A stretch of DNA of 45,946 nucleotides from Burkholderiales bacterium RIFCSPLOWO2_12_FULL_61_40 (GTDB taxonomy: Bacteria; Pseudomonadota; Gammaproteobacteria; Burkholderiales; Burkholderiaceae_C): assembly GCA_001770935.1 (NCBI GenBank), contig MESI01000107.1:1-45946 (forward strand). The letters are read 5' to 3'. A program made the position numbers and the translations under genes. Shown here in pieces: positions 26,488 to 34,582 of the stretch. How positions within the stretch are numbered: the stretch's first letter is position 1; the number at the start of each line of letters is the position of its first letter. A model generated the notes under the pieces. It had not been told where the DNA came from, ran no database searches, and saw only the letters and a list, made by a program, of their open reading frames with translations.

Positions 26488-27263
26488 GGGTTTTCTCCTG
26501 AAGGGGCCTCGAAGCTATCACGAAACGTGAAATAGATGGACGTGAAGAACATGGCGGCCATCAGCATGGCCGCGGGAAACAGGGTGGCCGTCACCAGTCC
26601 GGTGCTGCCCAGGAGGGCCGCGATGCTGGTCACCACCATGCCCATGAACAAAAAGGCCCCCATCCAGACCAATCCATACACCGTGAAGGCCCAAAAATTG
26701 CGCAGGCAGGCCACCAGGCTGAAAAACAGGCTTTTCACCGGGGAAATACCATGCCAGAACACCAGCGCCGGCGCATGCCAGAACAGCAGCGACAGCGGCA
26801 TGTACAGGGCCATGGCCACCAACATGGCCAGCTGAAAATCGCCTTCTTGCAGCAACTCGGGCGTCATGACGCCGCCGACCAGGTACAGCTTGGCAAATTT
26901 GCCCCCGTCGATCAAGGCCGACAGGCCCAGCACCAGCAAAAATCCGGCGGCATACAGGGCGCCCAGGACCAGCATGGCGCGCATTTGCTGGCGCCCCGCA
27001 CGAAAGGCACTGGCCAGGACAGCGGGCATGGGAAATTTTCCCTTGCCGACTTCCTTGGTGGCCGCCATCAGGCCCAGGGTGGCGCTGGGCAGCAGCGCCA
27101 GCGCCAATGCACTGCCCAGCACCGGCACGATGTTCAGCACCGACATCACCGCCATGAACAGGAAAAACAGGCCCGAGAGCGCCAAGGGCTGCCGGAAAAA
27201 AGTCTGAATCCCCAGCTTGACCCATTGGGCACCCTGGCGGGCCGGGAGGATTTGGAGTTTCAT
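26484..27263 (-). CDS. BPSS1780-family polytopic membrane protein
   Basis: A 259-residue inner-membrane protein with six to seven hydrophobic segments, beginning MKLQILPARQGAQWVKLGIQ. The early TM containing FLFMAVMSVLNIVPVLGSAL and the loop ATKEVGKGKFPMPAVLASAF resemble the BPSS1780 family of betaproteobacteria, whose function is unknown. ATG 27263 overlaps the thrB stop (ATGA), and its own stop overlaps the FecR-like start the same way, so all three are translationally chained. The longer open frame upstream lies within thrB and is not used. Confidence 0.8.
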   Translation of the reverse strand: MKLQILPARQGAQWVKLGIQTFFRQPLALSGLFFLFMAVMSVLNIVPVLGSALALALLPSATLGLMAATKEVGKGKFPMPAVLASAFRAGRQQMRAMLVLGALYAAGFLLVLGLSALIDGGKFAKLYLVGGVMTPELLQEGDFQLAMLVAMALYMPLSLLFWHAPALVFWHGISPVKSLFFSLVACLRNFWAFTVYGLVWMGAFLFMGMVVTSIAALLGSTGLVTATLFPAAMLMAAMFFTSIYFTFRDSFEAPSGENP

Positions 27264-28255
27264 GCGGTGGCGCTGGTGAGAGCGTCCAGGGTTAAGGGGT
27301 GGCGCATGCGCTGGCGCAGCACCCGTTCGAAATGGGTGGGGTCGTGGGCCTGGAGCATGGACGCTTCGCGTGGCAGGTGCAAGTCCCACAGACGCGAAAT
27401 CCAGAAGCGCAGCGCACCGGCACGGGCCATGGCGGGCAACAGGTCGCGCTCTTGCGGCTGCAGGGGGCGCACCTGGGCGTAGGCTTCCAGGAAAGCCGTG
27501 GCCCGCTGCGGGTCGGACGCACCGGTGGCCAGGTCAATACACCAGTCGTTCAGGCACACGGCAATGTCAAAAACCCAGGCGTCGGTGCCGGCAAAATAGA
27601 AGTCAAAAAAACCCGCCAGCCGGGGCTGCTGCGGTGCGTCCGCCGGGGTTTCGAACATGACGTTGTCACGGAACAGGTCCGCGTGGATGGGGCCACGGGG
27701 CAGGGCGCCATAGGTGGACAGCGTGGCCACGTGGTTTTGGTAGGCCAGCTCGCTTTGCAGCAGGGCGGCCTGCTCGGGTTCCAGGTGCGGCAGTACCACC
27801 GGTGCGGTTTCGTTCCACCAGGGCAAGGCGCGCAAATTGGGCTGCTGCATGGCGAAATCGACTCCGGCCAGGTGCATTCTGGCCAGCATGTCGCCCACCA
27901 GGGCGCAGTGGACGGGGGTGGGGCGGAGTTCGCTTTTGCCACGCAAACGGTTGACCACGGCAGCCGGCTTGCCATTCAGGCTGTGCAAGACATCCCCATC
28001 TTTATCGGTGGCCGGGTCGGGCACCGGAATGCCCTTGTAGGCCAGATGCTTCATGAGCCGCAGGTAAAACGGCAACTCTTGCGGCGTGAGGCGCTCAAAC
28101 AGGGTCAGCACATAGGCGGCCTGGTCGGTGGTGACAAAATAATTGGTGTTCTCAATGCCGCCCGAGCAGCCCTCCAGGGTTTTGAGGGTGCCCAGTTTCA
28201 GGGATTGGAGGAGCTTGCTGGCCTCGGCAAACGAGACCTCTGTGTAAACCGCCAT
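27260..28255 (-). CDS. thrB: Homoserine kinase, type II (APH fold)
   Basis: A 331-residue homoserine kinase of the aminoglycoside-phosphotransferase superfamily, making O-phosphohomoserine for threonine synthesis. It begins MAVYTEVSFAEASKLLQSLK and contains the ATP lid region GIENTNYFVTTDQAAYVLTL. The catalytic loop is GPIHADLFRDNVMF (H-x-D-x-x-x-x-N), followed by the metal-binding LAGFFDFYFAGTDAWVFDIA. Length and motifs match the proteobacterial type-II enzyme. It heads the thrB - BPSS1780 - FecR chain; no other threonine gene is adjacent. It is divergent from polA. Confidence 0.94.
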   Translation of the reverse strand: MAVYTEVSFAEASKLLQSLKLGTLKTLEGCSGGIENTNYFVTTDQAAYVLTLFERLTPQELPFYLRLMKHLAYKGIPVPDPATDKDGDVLHSLNGKPAAVVNRLRGKSELRPTPVHCALVGDMLARMHLAGVDFAMQQPNLRALPWWNETAPVVLPHLEPEQAALLQSELAYQNHVATLSTYGALPRGPIHADLFRDNVMFETPADAPQQPRLAGFFDFYFAGTDAWVFDIAVCLNDWCIDLATGASDPQRATAFLEAYAQVRPLQPQERDLLPAMARAGALRFWISRLWDLHLPREASMLQAHDPTHFERVLRQRMRHPLTLDALTSATA

Positions 28256-28401
28256 GGTCAGCCCACCGAAAATTCAGAGAGGGAAGGGACCGGATCGGTG
28301 GCGTTGGACGGGGAAAAAGGGGTAGAGGCGCTGCGCATGGACCGATTGTAGAACGGCCGCCCTTGCACAAGGGGGTGCCCGGCGCAGGCAAAATGCCTGC
28401 C

Positions 28402-31245
28402 ATGCAAGATTCCAAAAAAACCCTTTTGCTGGTGGACGGTTCCAGCTACCTGTACCGGGCCTTTTTCGCCGGGGGCGGTGACATGAGCACCACCTTGCCG
28501 GATGGCACCGTACAAAAGACCGGCGCGATCCGCATCCTGGTCAACATGATGCAGTCCCTGCGCAAGGAGTATCCCGCCCACTACGTGGCCTGTGTGTTTG
28601 ACGCCAAGGGTCCCACCTTCCGGGACGCCATTTACCCGCAGTACAAGGCGCACCGCGACCCCATGCCGGACGATTTGCGCAGCCAGATCGCGCCCATCCA
28701 CGAGGTGGTGCGCCTGCTGGGCTGGCCGGTGCTGGACGTGCCGGGGGTGGAGGCCGACGACGTGATCGGCACGCTGGCGGTGGCTGCCGCGAGCCAGGGT
28801 ATTGAGGTCATTGTCAGCAGCGGCGACAAGGATTTGGCCCAGTTGGTCAATGAACACATCACCATCATCGACACCATGAACGGCCGACGCCGCGACCTGG
28901 CCGGGGTGGAAGCCGAGTTTGGCGTGCCCGCCCGCCTGATGCTGGACTACCAGACCCTGGTGGGCGACACCGTGGATAACGTGCCGGGCGTGGCCAAGGT
29001 CGGCCCCAAGACGGCGGTGAAGTGGCTGCAGGAATACGGCTCGCTGCAGGGCGTGGTGGACAACGCCGCCCACATCAAGGGCGTGGTCGGCGAAAACTTG
29101 CGCCAGGCCTTGGGCTGGCTTCCAACTGGCCGCTCGCTGCTGACCATCAAGACCGACTGCGATCTGGATGGCTGGGTGCCGGGTCTGCCTGCTATGGATT
29201 CGATAGCTGCTTGCGCACAGGATACGGGGGCTCTGCGCATTTTTTGCGAGAAATACGGCTTCAAGGGCCTGGCTAAATCGCTGGAGGCACAGGCGGCGAA
29301 CGGAAATGGAATTCCAGGAAATGGGGTCGGATCCACGCAGCGCAGCGGAGCTGGCTCTGACCCCAATTCCGGGCGAGCGCAAACGACTTCGCCAGGGCTT
29401 TTCGATGAACCCGCCGCCGAGGCCGCCGCTTCGCGCGCCAGCAAGCTGGCCTGCGACACCATCCTGGGCTGGGAGCAATTCGACACCTGGCTGGCCAAGC
29501 TGCAAACCGCCGAACTGGTGGCGCTGGACACCGAAACCACCTCCATCGATGAAATGCGCGCCGAAATCGTTGGCATCTCCTTCAGTGTGGAGCCGGGCCA
29601 GGCCGCCTATATCCCGGTGGCGCACCGCTACCCCGGTGCGCCCGAGCAGTTGAACCGCGAAGAGGTGCTGGCCAAACTCAAACCCTGGCTGGAAAACCCG
29701 GTGGCCAAGAAACTCGGTCAGCATATCAAGTACGACCGCCATGTGTTCGCCAACCACGGCATTGAGGTGCAGGGGTATGCGCACGACACCATGCTGCAAA
29801 GTTATGTGCTGGAAGCGCATATGCCGCACGGGCTCTCCAGCCTGGCCCAGCGGCACCTGGGGCGCAGCGGCATCAGCTTTGAAGACCTGTGCGGCAAGGG
29901 CGCCAGCCAGATTTGTTTTGACCAGGTGGAGATTGCCCAAGCCGCCGAATATTCGTGCGAAGACGCCGACCAGACGCTGGACGTGCACCGCGTGTTATGG
30001 CCGCAGTTGCAATCCAACGACAAACTGAAGTTCATTTACGAACTGGAAATCGCCAGCAGCGAAACCCTGTACCGCATCGAGCGCAACGGCGTGCTGATCG
30101 ACGCGCCCACCCTGGCGGCGCAAAGCCATGCGCTGGGCCAGCGCATCCTGCAACTGGAAACCGAGGCGTTCGAGATTGCAGGCCAGCCTTTCAATCTGAG
30201 TAGTCCCAAGCAATTGGGCGAAATTTTCTTTGACAAGCTCGGCATGCCCGTGGTCAAGAAGACCGCCAGTGGCGCCCGCAGCACCGACGAAGAAGTACTG
30301 GAAAAACTGGCCGAGGACTACCCGCTGCCCGCCAAGCTGCTGGAGCACCGCGGGCTGGCCAAGCTCAAGGGCACCTACACCGACAAGCTGGCCCAGCTGG
30401 CCAATCCCCGCACGGGGCGCGTGCATACGCACTACGCGCAGGCCGTGGCGGTGACCGGGCGCTTGAGCAGCAACGACCCCAACCTGCAAAACATCCCGAT
30501 CCGTACCCCCGAAGGCCGTCGCGTGCGCGAGGCTTTTGTGGCGCCTGCGGGCTCGGTGATTGCCAGCGCCGATTACAGCCAGATCGAGCTGCGCATCATG
30601 GCCCACATCAGCGACGACGCTGCGCTGTTGCGGGCCTTCCACGAGGGGCTGGATGTGCACCGGGCCACGGCTGCCGAGGTGTTTGGCGTGGCGCTGGAGC
30701 AGGTGAGCAGCGAACAGCGCCGTTACGCCAAGGTCATCAACTTCGGCCTGATTTACGGCATGAGCGCCTACGGCCTGGCGCGCAATCTCGGTATCGACAA
30801 CACGGCGGCCAAAAATTACATCGCCCGCTACTTTGAGCGTTATCCGGGGGTGAAACGCTTTATGGAAACCACGCGCGCGCTGGCGAGAGAACAGGGTTAT
30901 GTGGAGACCGTGTTTGGCCGGCGCCTGCAGCTGGCCGGAATTACGACCGCCAAGGGCGCCCAGCTGGCGGGCCTGGAACGCGCCGCCATCAACGCCCCCA
31001 TGCAGGGCACGGCGGCCGACCTCATCAAGCTCAGCATGGTCAAGGTACAGCAGGTGCTGGACGCCGAGCACCGAGGCACCAAAATGATCATGCAGGTGCA
31101 CGATGAACTGGTGTTTGAAGTGCCTGAAAACGAGGTGGACTGGCTCAAAACCGAAATTCCGCGCCTGATGGCCGGGGTCGCCGAGCTCAAAGTGCCTTTG
31201 CTGGCCGAGGTCGGGGTGGGGCCAAACTGGGACCAGGCGCATTGA
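28402..31245 (+). CDS. polA: DNA polymerase I
   Basis: A 947-residue Pol I with all three domains. The 5' nuclease starts KTLLLVDGSSYLYRAFFAGG and has VVSSGDKDLAQLV-type residues near 140 and the DTVDNVPGVAKVGPKTAVKW H3TH. The proofreading domain is intact (ALDTETTSIDEM; SCEDADQTLDVH). The polymerase has GRLSSNDPNLQNIPIRTPEG, SADYSQIELRIMAHIS, RRYAKVINFGLIYGMSAYGL and MQVHDELVFEVPENEVDWL. ATG 28402 (MQDSKKT) is preferred over ATG 28393. The linker at ~262-345 is longer than in E. coli Pol I and contains two unrelated repeats, element A and a REP-like palindrome, both kept in frame. Confidence 0.96.
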   Translation: MQDSKKTLLLVDGSSYLYRAFFAGGGDMSTTLPDGTVQKTGAIRILVNMMQSLRKEYPAHYVACVFDAKGPTFRDAIYPQYKAHRDPMPDDLRSQIAPIHEVVRLLGWPVLDVPGVEADDVIGTLAVAAASQGIEVIVSSGDKDLAQLVNEHITIIDTMNGRRRDLAGVEAEFGVPARLMLDYQTLVGDTVDNVPGVAKVGPKTAVKWLQEYGSLQGVVDNAAHIKGVVGENLRQALGWLPTGRSLLTIKTDCDLDGWVPGLPAMDSIAACAQDTGALRIFCEKYGFKGLAKSLEAQAANGNGIPGNGVGSTQRSGAGSDPNSGRAQTTSPGLFDEPAAEAAASRASKLACDTILGWEQFDTWLAKLQTAELVALDTETTSIDEMRAEIVGISFSVEPGQAAYIPVAHRYPGAPEQLNREEVLAKLKPWLENPVAKKLGQHIKYDRHVFANHGIEVQGYAHDTMLQSYVLEAHMPHGLSSLAQRHLGRSGISFEDLCGKGASQICFDQVEIAQAAEYSCEDADQTLDVHRVLWPQLQSNDKLKFIYELEIASSETLYRIERNGVLIDAPTLAAQSHALGQRILQLETEAFEIAGQPFNLSSPKQLGEIFFDKLGMPVVKKTASGARSTDEEVLEKLAEDYPLPAKLLEHRGLAKLKGTYTDKLAQLANPRTGRVHTHYAQAVAVTGRLSSNDPNLQNIPIRTPEGRRVREAFVAPAGSVIASADYSQIELRIMAHISDDAALLRAFHEGLDVHRATAAEVFGVALEQVSSEQRRYAKVINFGLIYGMSAYGLARNLGIDNTAAKNYIARYFERYPGVKRFMETTRALAREQGYVETVFGRRLQLAGITTAKGAQLAGLERAAINAPMQGTAADLIKLSMVKVQQVLDAEHRGTKMIMQVHDELVFEVPENEVDWLKTEIPRLMAGVAELKVPLLAEVGVGPNWDQAH
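29190..29243 (-). repeat. Element A copy inside polA
   Basis: Contains GCTATGGATTCGATAGCTGC then TTGCGCACAGGATACGGGGG CTCT, antisense to the gene. It encodes AMDSIAACAQDTGAL (about residues 264-279), the same reading frame as the antisense copy in uvrD. Confidence 0.8.
29317..29370 (+). repeat. REP-like inverted repeat inserted in the polA linker
   Basis: GGAAATGGGGTCGGATCC at 29317-29334 faces GGCTCTGACCCCAATTCC at 29353-29370 (15 of 18 positions complementary) around an 18-nt centre, giving a 54-bp element, i.e. 18 codons. The GGGGTC.GA.CC arms resemble REP sequences mobilised by RAYT (Y1_Tnp) transposases. It encodes roughly GNGVGSTQRSGAGSDPNS. Confidence 0.75.
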
Positions 31246-31337
31246 GGCGCCGATGCATGGGGGCGGGCACGGCGGCGCCCCTGTGGCTTGGAGCAGCATT
31301 TGTGCGTCACAATGCTGCCTCTTTGAAAAATATTGGT

Positions 31338-31393
31338 TAAATAGGGCTCTAGCCCGCACAGAATATGCGTAAACAGCTATGATTTTAATAGCA
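31338..31393 (+). repeat. Element A copy providing the ZIP start codon
   Basis: AAATAGGGCTCTAGCCCGCA, CAGAATATGCGTAAACAGCT, ATGATTTTAATAGCA: a full copy whose last third contains the ATG at 31379 and codons 1-5 of the ZIP gene. Confidence 0.85.
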
Positions 31394-32170
31394 ATCGTGA
31401 TCGGAACCCTGGCCGCGGGTATTGGCAGCGTGTGGCTGGCCGCCGCCCTGAGCTTTGGCGTATTGGCCCGTTACACCCAGCACATGCTGAGTCTGGCGGC
31501 CGGTGCCTTGTTGGCCACCGCCTTCATGCATTTGCTGCCCGAAGCCTTCGAGAGCCAGGCCGGTGCCCACGACTTGTTCGTGACCCTGCTGATCGGCGTG
31601 GTGTTTTTCTTTTTGCTGGACAAGGCCGAACTGTGGCACCACGGCCATGAGCACCACCACGAGCAGGAACACCATGGCCACGGGCATGTCCATGACCATG
31701 CTCACGGGGCCGCACCGGTGGCGGGGAGTTGGGCCGTACTCACCGGCGACAGCGTGCATTGTTTCGGCGATGGCGTGTTGATCGCCTCGGCCTTCATGGC
31801 CGATATGCGCCTGGGCGTGATCGCCGCGCTGGCGGTGCTGGCGCACGAGGTGCCCCACCACATGGGCGACCTGATGGTGCTGCGCACCGGGTCCACCAAC
31901 AAGCGCGCGGCACTGGTCAAGGTTTCGCTGGCGGGCGCAGTGACGGCCCTGGGAGGCTTGACCGGCTACTGGCTGGTGGAGCAGTTGCAGGACTATCTGC
32001 CGTATTTTCTGGTGGTGGCGTCCAGCAGCTTTATTTATGTGGCGCTGGCCGATCTGATACCGCAGTTGCAAAAACGCCTGAGCGCACGGCAAACCGCTGC
32101 CCAGGTTGCCTGGTTGCTGGTGGGCATTTTTTTGGTGACTTTTGTCAGCGGTCTGGCCCACGGGCGTTGA
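31379..32170 (+). CDS. ZIP-family divalent metal transporter
   Basis: A 263-residue ZIP (SLC39-like) transporter for Zn/Fe/Mn uptake across the inner membrane. It has eight hydrophobic segments. A His-rich cytoplasmic loop spans residues ~87-109 (about a dozen histidines), and the metal-site helices are TGDSVHCFGDGVLIASAF and LAHEVPHHMGDLMVL. The metal is not assignable from sequence. ATG 31379 lies inside element A and has no visible Shine-Dalgarno sequence, but it is needed to complete TM1 (MILIAIVIGTLAAGIGSVWL). No zur box was recognised. Confidence 0.92.
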   Translation: MILIAIVIGTLAAGIGSVWLAAALSFGVLARYTQHMLSLAAGALLATAFMHLLPEAFESQAGAHDLFVTLLIGVVFFFLLDKAELWHHGHEHHHEQEHHGHGHVHDHAHGAAPVAGSWAVLTGDSVHCFGDGVLIASAFMADMRLGVIAALAVLAHEVPHHMGDLMVLRTGSTNKRAALVKVSLAGAVTALGGLTGYWLVEQLQDYLPYFLVVASSSFIYVALADLIPQLQKRLSARQTAAQVAWLLVGIFLVTFVSGLAHGR

Positions 32171-32211
32171 GTACGGGGCGGGCAAGAACATTCGCCGCTG
32201 ACAGGTAACGC

Positions 32212-32225
32212 TTAATGTGAGTCAA
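32212..32225 (+). promoter_or_regulatory. FNR/DNR-type site of the hemerythrin operon
   Basis: TTAATGTGAGTCAA matches the TTGAT-N4-ATCAA consensus at 8 of 10 positions. A -10-like GATAAT at 32248-32253 puts the site centre (32218.5) about 41.5 bp before the predicted start of transcription, the class-II activator geometry. Confidence 0.65.
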
Positions 32226-32281
32226 GGTCTGCCGCTTGGCGCCGCGAGATAATGGGCTGTTCTTTTTAACTGCACTTTCTC

Positions 32282-32734
32282 ATGAACAACATCAGGGATT
32301 TCATGGCGGGCGACCACCGCTATTGCGACGAGGTTTTTGTCGATGCCGAACGGGCTGTGGCAGCGCAGGCTTGGGACAGCGCCACGGCGGCATTCACCCA
32401 GTTTCAGAATTTGGTACTGCAGCATTTCGCTGCGGAAGAGGCTTTGCTTTTTCCCGCCTTCGAAGAAAAAACCGGCATGCGCATGGGCCCCACCCAGGTC
32501 ATGCGGGGTGAACATGTGCAGATGCGCCAGCTCATGGACGCAGCGCGCCAGGCCTTGCTGGTGCAGGATGCGGACGACTATTCCGGTTACGCCGAAACCC
32601 TCTTGATCATGATGCAGCAGCACAACATGAAGGAAGAAAATGTGCTGTACCCCATGTGTGACCAGCACCTGAGTGGCCAGACGGACGTCTTGTTGCCACA
32701 GATGAAGGACAACATGCCGGGCCGGGCGGACTAG
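32282..32734 (+). CDS. Hemerythrin HHE-domain protein
   Basis: A 150-residue four-helix-bundle hemerythrin-like protein with candidate di-iron ligands in NIRDFMAGDHRYCDEVF, LVLQHFAAEEALLFPAFEE, MRGEHVQMRQLMD and MMQQHNMKEENVLYPMCDQ. Relatives bind O2 or NO, or help repair iron-sulfur centres under nitrosative stress. It is the first gene of a tight three-gene operon (4-nt gap to the next) with DUF2249 and a polytopic membrane protein, under a probable FNR/DNR promoter. A role in NO or low-oxygen response is therefore likely. Confidence 0.88.
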   Translation: MNNIRDFMAGDHRYCDEVFVDAERAVAAQAWDSATAAFTQFQNLVLQHFAAEEALLFPAFEEKTGMRMGPTQVMRGEHVQMRQLMDAARQALLVQDADDYSGYAETLLIMMQQHNMKEENVLYPMCDQHLSGQTDVLLPQMKDNMPGRAD

Positions 32735-32738
32735 TCCC

Positions 32739-32975
32739 ATGCTTCAGACACCGGCCGACAAGATCATCGATGGGCGTGGGCTGGAGCCACCAGAGCCTTT
32801 TGTGCTGACCATGGACGCCCTGGGCGTGATGGAGCCCAGCCAAAAATTGCTGTTGATCCTGACGCGCGAACCCTTTCCGCTCTACCGGGCGCTGCAAAAC
32901 CAGGGCTACTCCTACCAGACCGAAGTCACCATGCAAGGCACATTTGAAATTTTGATCTGGCGCAAGCAGTTCTGA
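32739..32975 (+). CDS. DUF2249 small protein (TusA-like fold)
   Basis: A 78-residue DUF2249 protein. It begins MLQTPADKIIDGRGLEPPEP and includes LTMDALGVMEPSQKLLLIL and FPLYRALQNQGYSYQTEV, the beta-alpha-beta-alpha pattern of the TusA-like fold. The catalytic Cys of TusA is absent (the D-x-R-G-L-E-P-P-E-P motif has no Cys). DUF2249 genes commonly sit beside hemerythrin and denitrification or NO-response genes. It starts 4 nt after the hemerythrin stop and its TGA overlaps the next ATG (TGATG), implying coupling. Confidence 0.88.
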   Translation: MLQTPADKIIDGRGLEPPEPFVLTMDALGVMEPSQKLLLILTREPFPLYRALQNQGYSYQTEVTMQGTFEILIWRKQF

Positions 32976-34282
32976 TGCAAGCGCTTTTGTCCTTCGACCA
33001 GTCTCCACCCATCAGCGCGCCCCTGCGGTTTTTTCTGACCGCTCCGCTGTTTGCCATGGCGGCGGGCGGTTTGCTGCTGTGGAGCGGCCCCGATCTGTTT
33101 GCCTCGCGCTGGACACCCGCCGCGCTGGCACTCACCCATTTGGTGACCGTGGGTTTCATGTTGCAGGTGATGCTGGGCGCCATGCAGCAGCTGCTGCCGG
33201 TGATGGCCGGGGCCAATATCAGGCGTCCCTTGCTGATCGCCACCGTGGTGCATGCCGCCATCACGCTGGGAGGGATTCTTCTGGTGGCCGCTTTTCTGAC
33301 GCTTCAGCCCTGGTTGTTCGGGGGGGCGGTGTTTTTGCTTGCCGTCGGGGTCATGACCTTTGTAGCGGCCGCGGCGTATGCGCTGTATGGCGTGCCCACC
33401 ACCAGCCCCATCATCCGCGGCCTGCGCCTGGGGCTGATTGGCCTGGGCGTGACCGTGAGCATAGGCCTGCTGAATGCGGTGTCTTTGGGCTGGGGGCTGG
33501 GTGTTCCTCTGGCGAAACTGGCCAATGTGCACCTGGGCTGGGGTTTTGTGGCCTGGGGCTGCGCCATGCTGGGCGCGGTGGGCTTTGTGGCGGTGCCCAT
33601 GTTCCAGCAGACCCCCAGTTATCCCAGCTGGTTCGGGCGAGGCTTTGCGGTGTCGACGCTGGTGGTTGTTGCCTTGTGGACGGGGGCGGAGCTGGCTGGC
33701 TGGGAGCGCAGTGCCTCGCTGCTGTCCATTGGGGTGGTGCTGGTGGCCGCCACCTTTGCCCTGACCACGCTGAATCTGCAGCGTATGAGCAAACGCCCCA
33801 AGCTGGACGCCGTTCAGCTCTTGTGGCGGGTCGCCATGGTCAGCGCGCTGCTGGCCTGCGGCCTGTGGCTGCTGGCGCGGGTGTCGCCCACCCTGGCCCA
33901 GTGGCAGGGCTGGCCTTTGCTGTTTGGCACCTTGCTGCTGTTTGGCGGCTTCATGTCGGTGATCGTGGGCATGTTGTACAAAATCGTCCCCTTCCTGGTC
34001 TGGTTGCACCTGCAAAACCTTGGCCGGGGCCGCTTGATGGCACCCAACATCAAAAAAGTGCTGGATGAAAAACAGATCGACCGGCAGATGCACGCGCACT
34101 TTTGCGCTTTCGGCTTGCTGCTGCTGTCGGTGGCATGGCCCCAGTGGTTTGTTTATCCGGCGGGGCTGGCCCTGATCGTGGCCAATGCCTGGCTGCTGCG
34201 CAACCTGTTGTCGGCCGTGGCGGTGTACCGCAGCCATCTGGCCAAAATTGAGGCCCTGGACGCCAGCCCGGCGGCGACTTAG
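32975..34282 (+). CDS. Polytopic membrane protein, NnrS-like / haem-copper-oxidase-like
   Basis: A 435-residue inner-membrane protein with about 12 hydrophobic segments. Candidate metal or haem ligands are the membrane histidines in LALTHLVTVGFMLQVMLGAM, ANVHLGWGFVAWGCAMLGA, FLVWLHLQNLGRG and QIDRQMHAHFCAFGLLLL. I place it by operon context and by the histidine-bearing helix pattern near NnrS and oxidase-subunit-I-like proteins, not by a definite family signature. It overlaps the DUF2249 gene by 1 nt. A role in NO or low-oxygen metabolism is inferred from its neighbours. Confidence 0.65.
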   Translation: MQALLSFDQSPPISAPLRFFLTAPLFAMAAGGLLLWSGPDLFASRWTPAALALTHLVTVGFMLQVMLGAMQQLLPVMAGANIRRPLLIATVVHAAITLGGILLVAAFLTLQPWLFGGAVFLLAVGVMTFVAAAAYALYGVPTTSPIIRGLRLGLIGLGVTVSIGLLNAVSLGWGLGVPLAKLANVHLGWGFVAWGCAMLGAVGFVAVPMFQQTPSYPSWFGRGFAVSTLVVVALWTGAELAGWERSASLLSIGVVLVAATFALTTLNLQRMSKRPKLDAVQLLWRVAMVSALLACGLWLLARVSPTLAQWQGWPLLFGTLLLFGGFMSVIVGMLYKIVPFLVWLHLQNLGRGRLMAPNIKKVLDEKQIDRQMHAHFCAFGLLLLSVAWPQWFVYPAGLALIVANAWLLRNLLSAVAVYRSHLAKIEALDASPAAT

Positions 34283-34284
34283 CT

Positions 34285-34395
34285 GCCCCCACGCTTGCCG
34301 CTGCGCCTCGTTCAGGAACCGCAGGTTCTGAACGACACGCTGCGCTGCCCCCGAGGGGGCGTCGTCGCCTTGGGGCGGCCCGGCGGCGACTGGCC
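34285..34395 (-). repeat. Element B, inverted copy
   Basis: Starts CCCCCACGCTTGCCGCTGCG and continues to GCTGCGCTGCCCCCGAGGGG followed by GCCTTGGGGCGGCCC, the reverse complement of the unit at 757-930. It has an additional inner hairpin, GAACCGCAGGTTC. Confidence 0.75.
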
Positions 34396-34478
34396 GGGAC
34401 GTACCATGCTCGACTGGTGCCGATGCGGTGCCTTGCAGGGGGCCGCAAGCACATGCGCACCCACCGAAAGTGCGGATT

Positions 34479-34524
34479 TTTGTAGAGTCTTTACCTTCGG
34501 CCTTTAGTGCGGTGGCTCTACAAA
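34479..34524. promoter_or_regulatory. 9-bp perfect inverted repeat, possible operator
   Basis: TTTGTAGAG (34479-34487) and CTCTACAAA (34516-34524) are perfect reverse complements 28 bp apart. They lie upstream of a possible -10 TAGACT (34532-34537). The regulator is unknown. Confidence 0.4.
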
Positions 34525-34555
34525 CCGTGGCTAGACTGATCCTCGATTGACAAGG

Positions 34556-34582
34556 TGCGCGCTGAAGCGCGCAGTTTTTTTT
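34556..34582 (+). terminator. Intrinsic-terminator-shaped hairpin in the leader of the SPOR gene
   Basis: TGCGCGC-TGAA-GCGCGCA followed by G and eight T's. It ends 17 nt before the ATG at 34600, leaving no room for a promoter in between. It is either the end of the hemerythrin operon or an attenuator for the SPOR gene. Confidence 0.75.

Noticed and set aside
32739..32975. DUF2249 protein as a TusA sulfurtransferase
   Set aside because: The catalytic cysteine motif of TusA is absent and the neighbours point to NO or oxygen metabolism.
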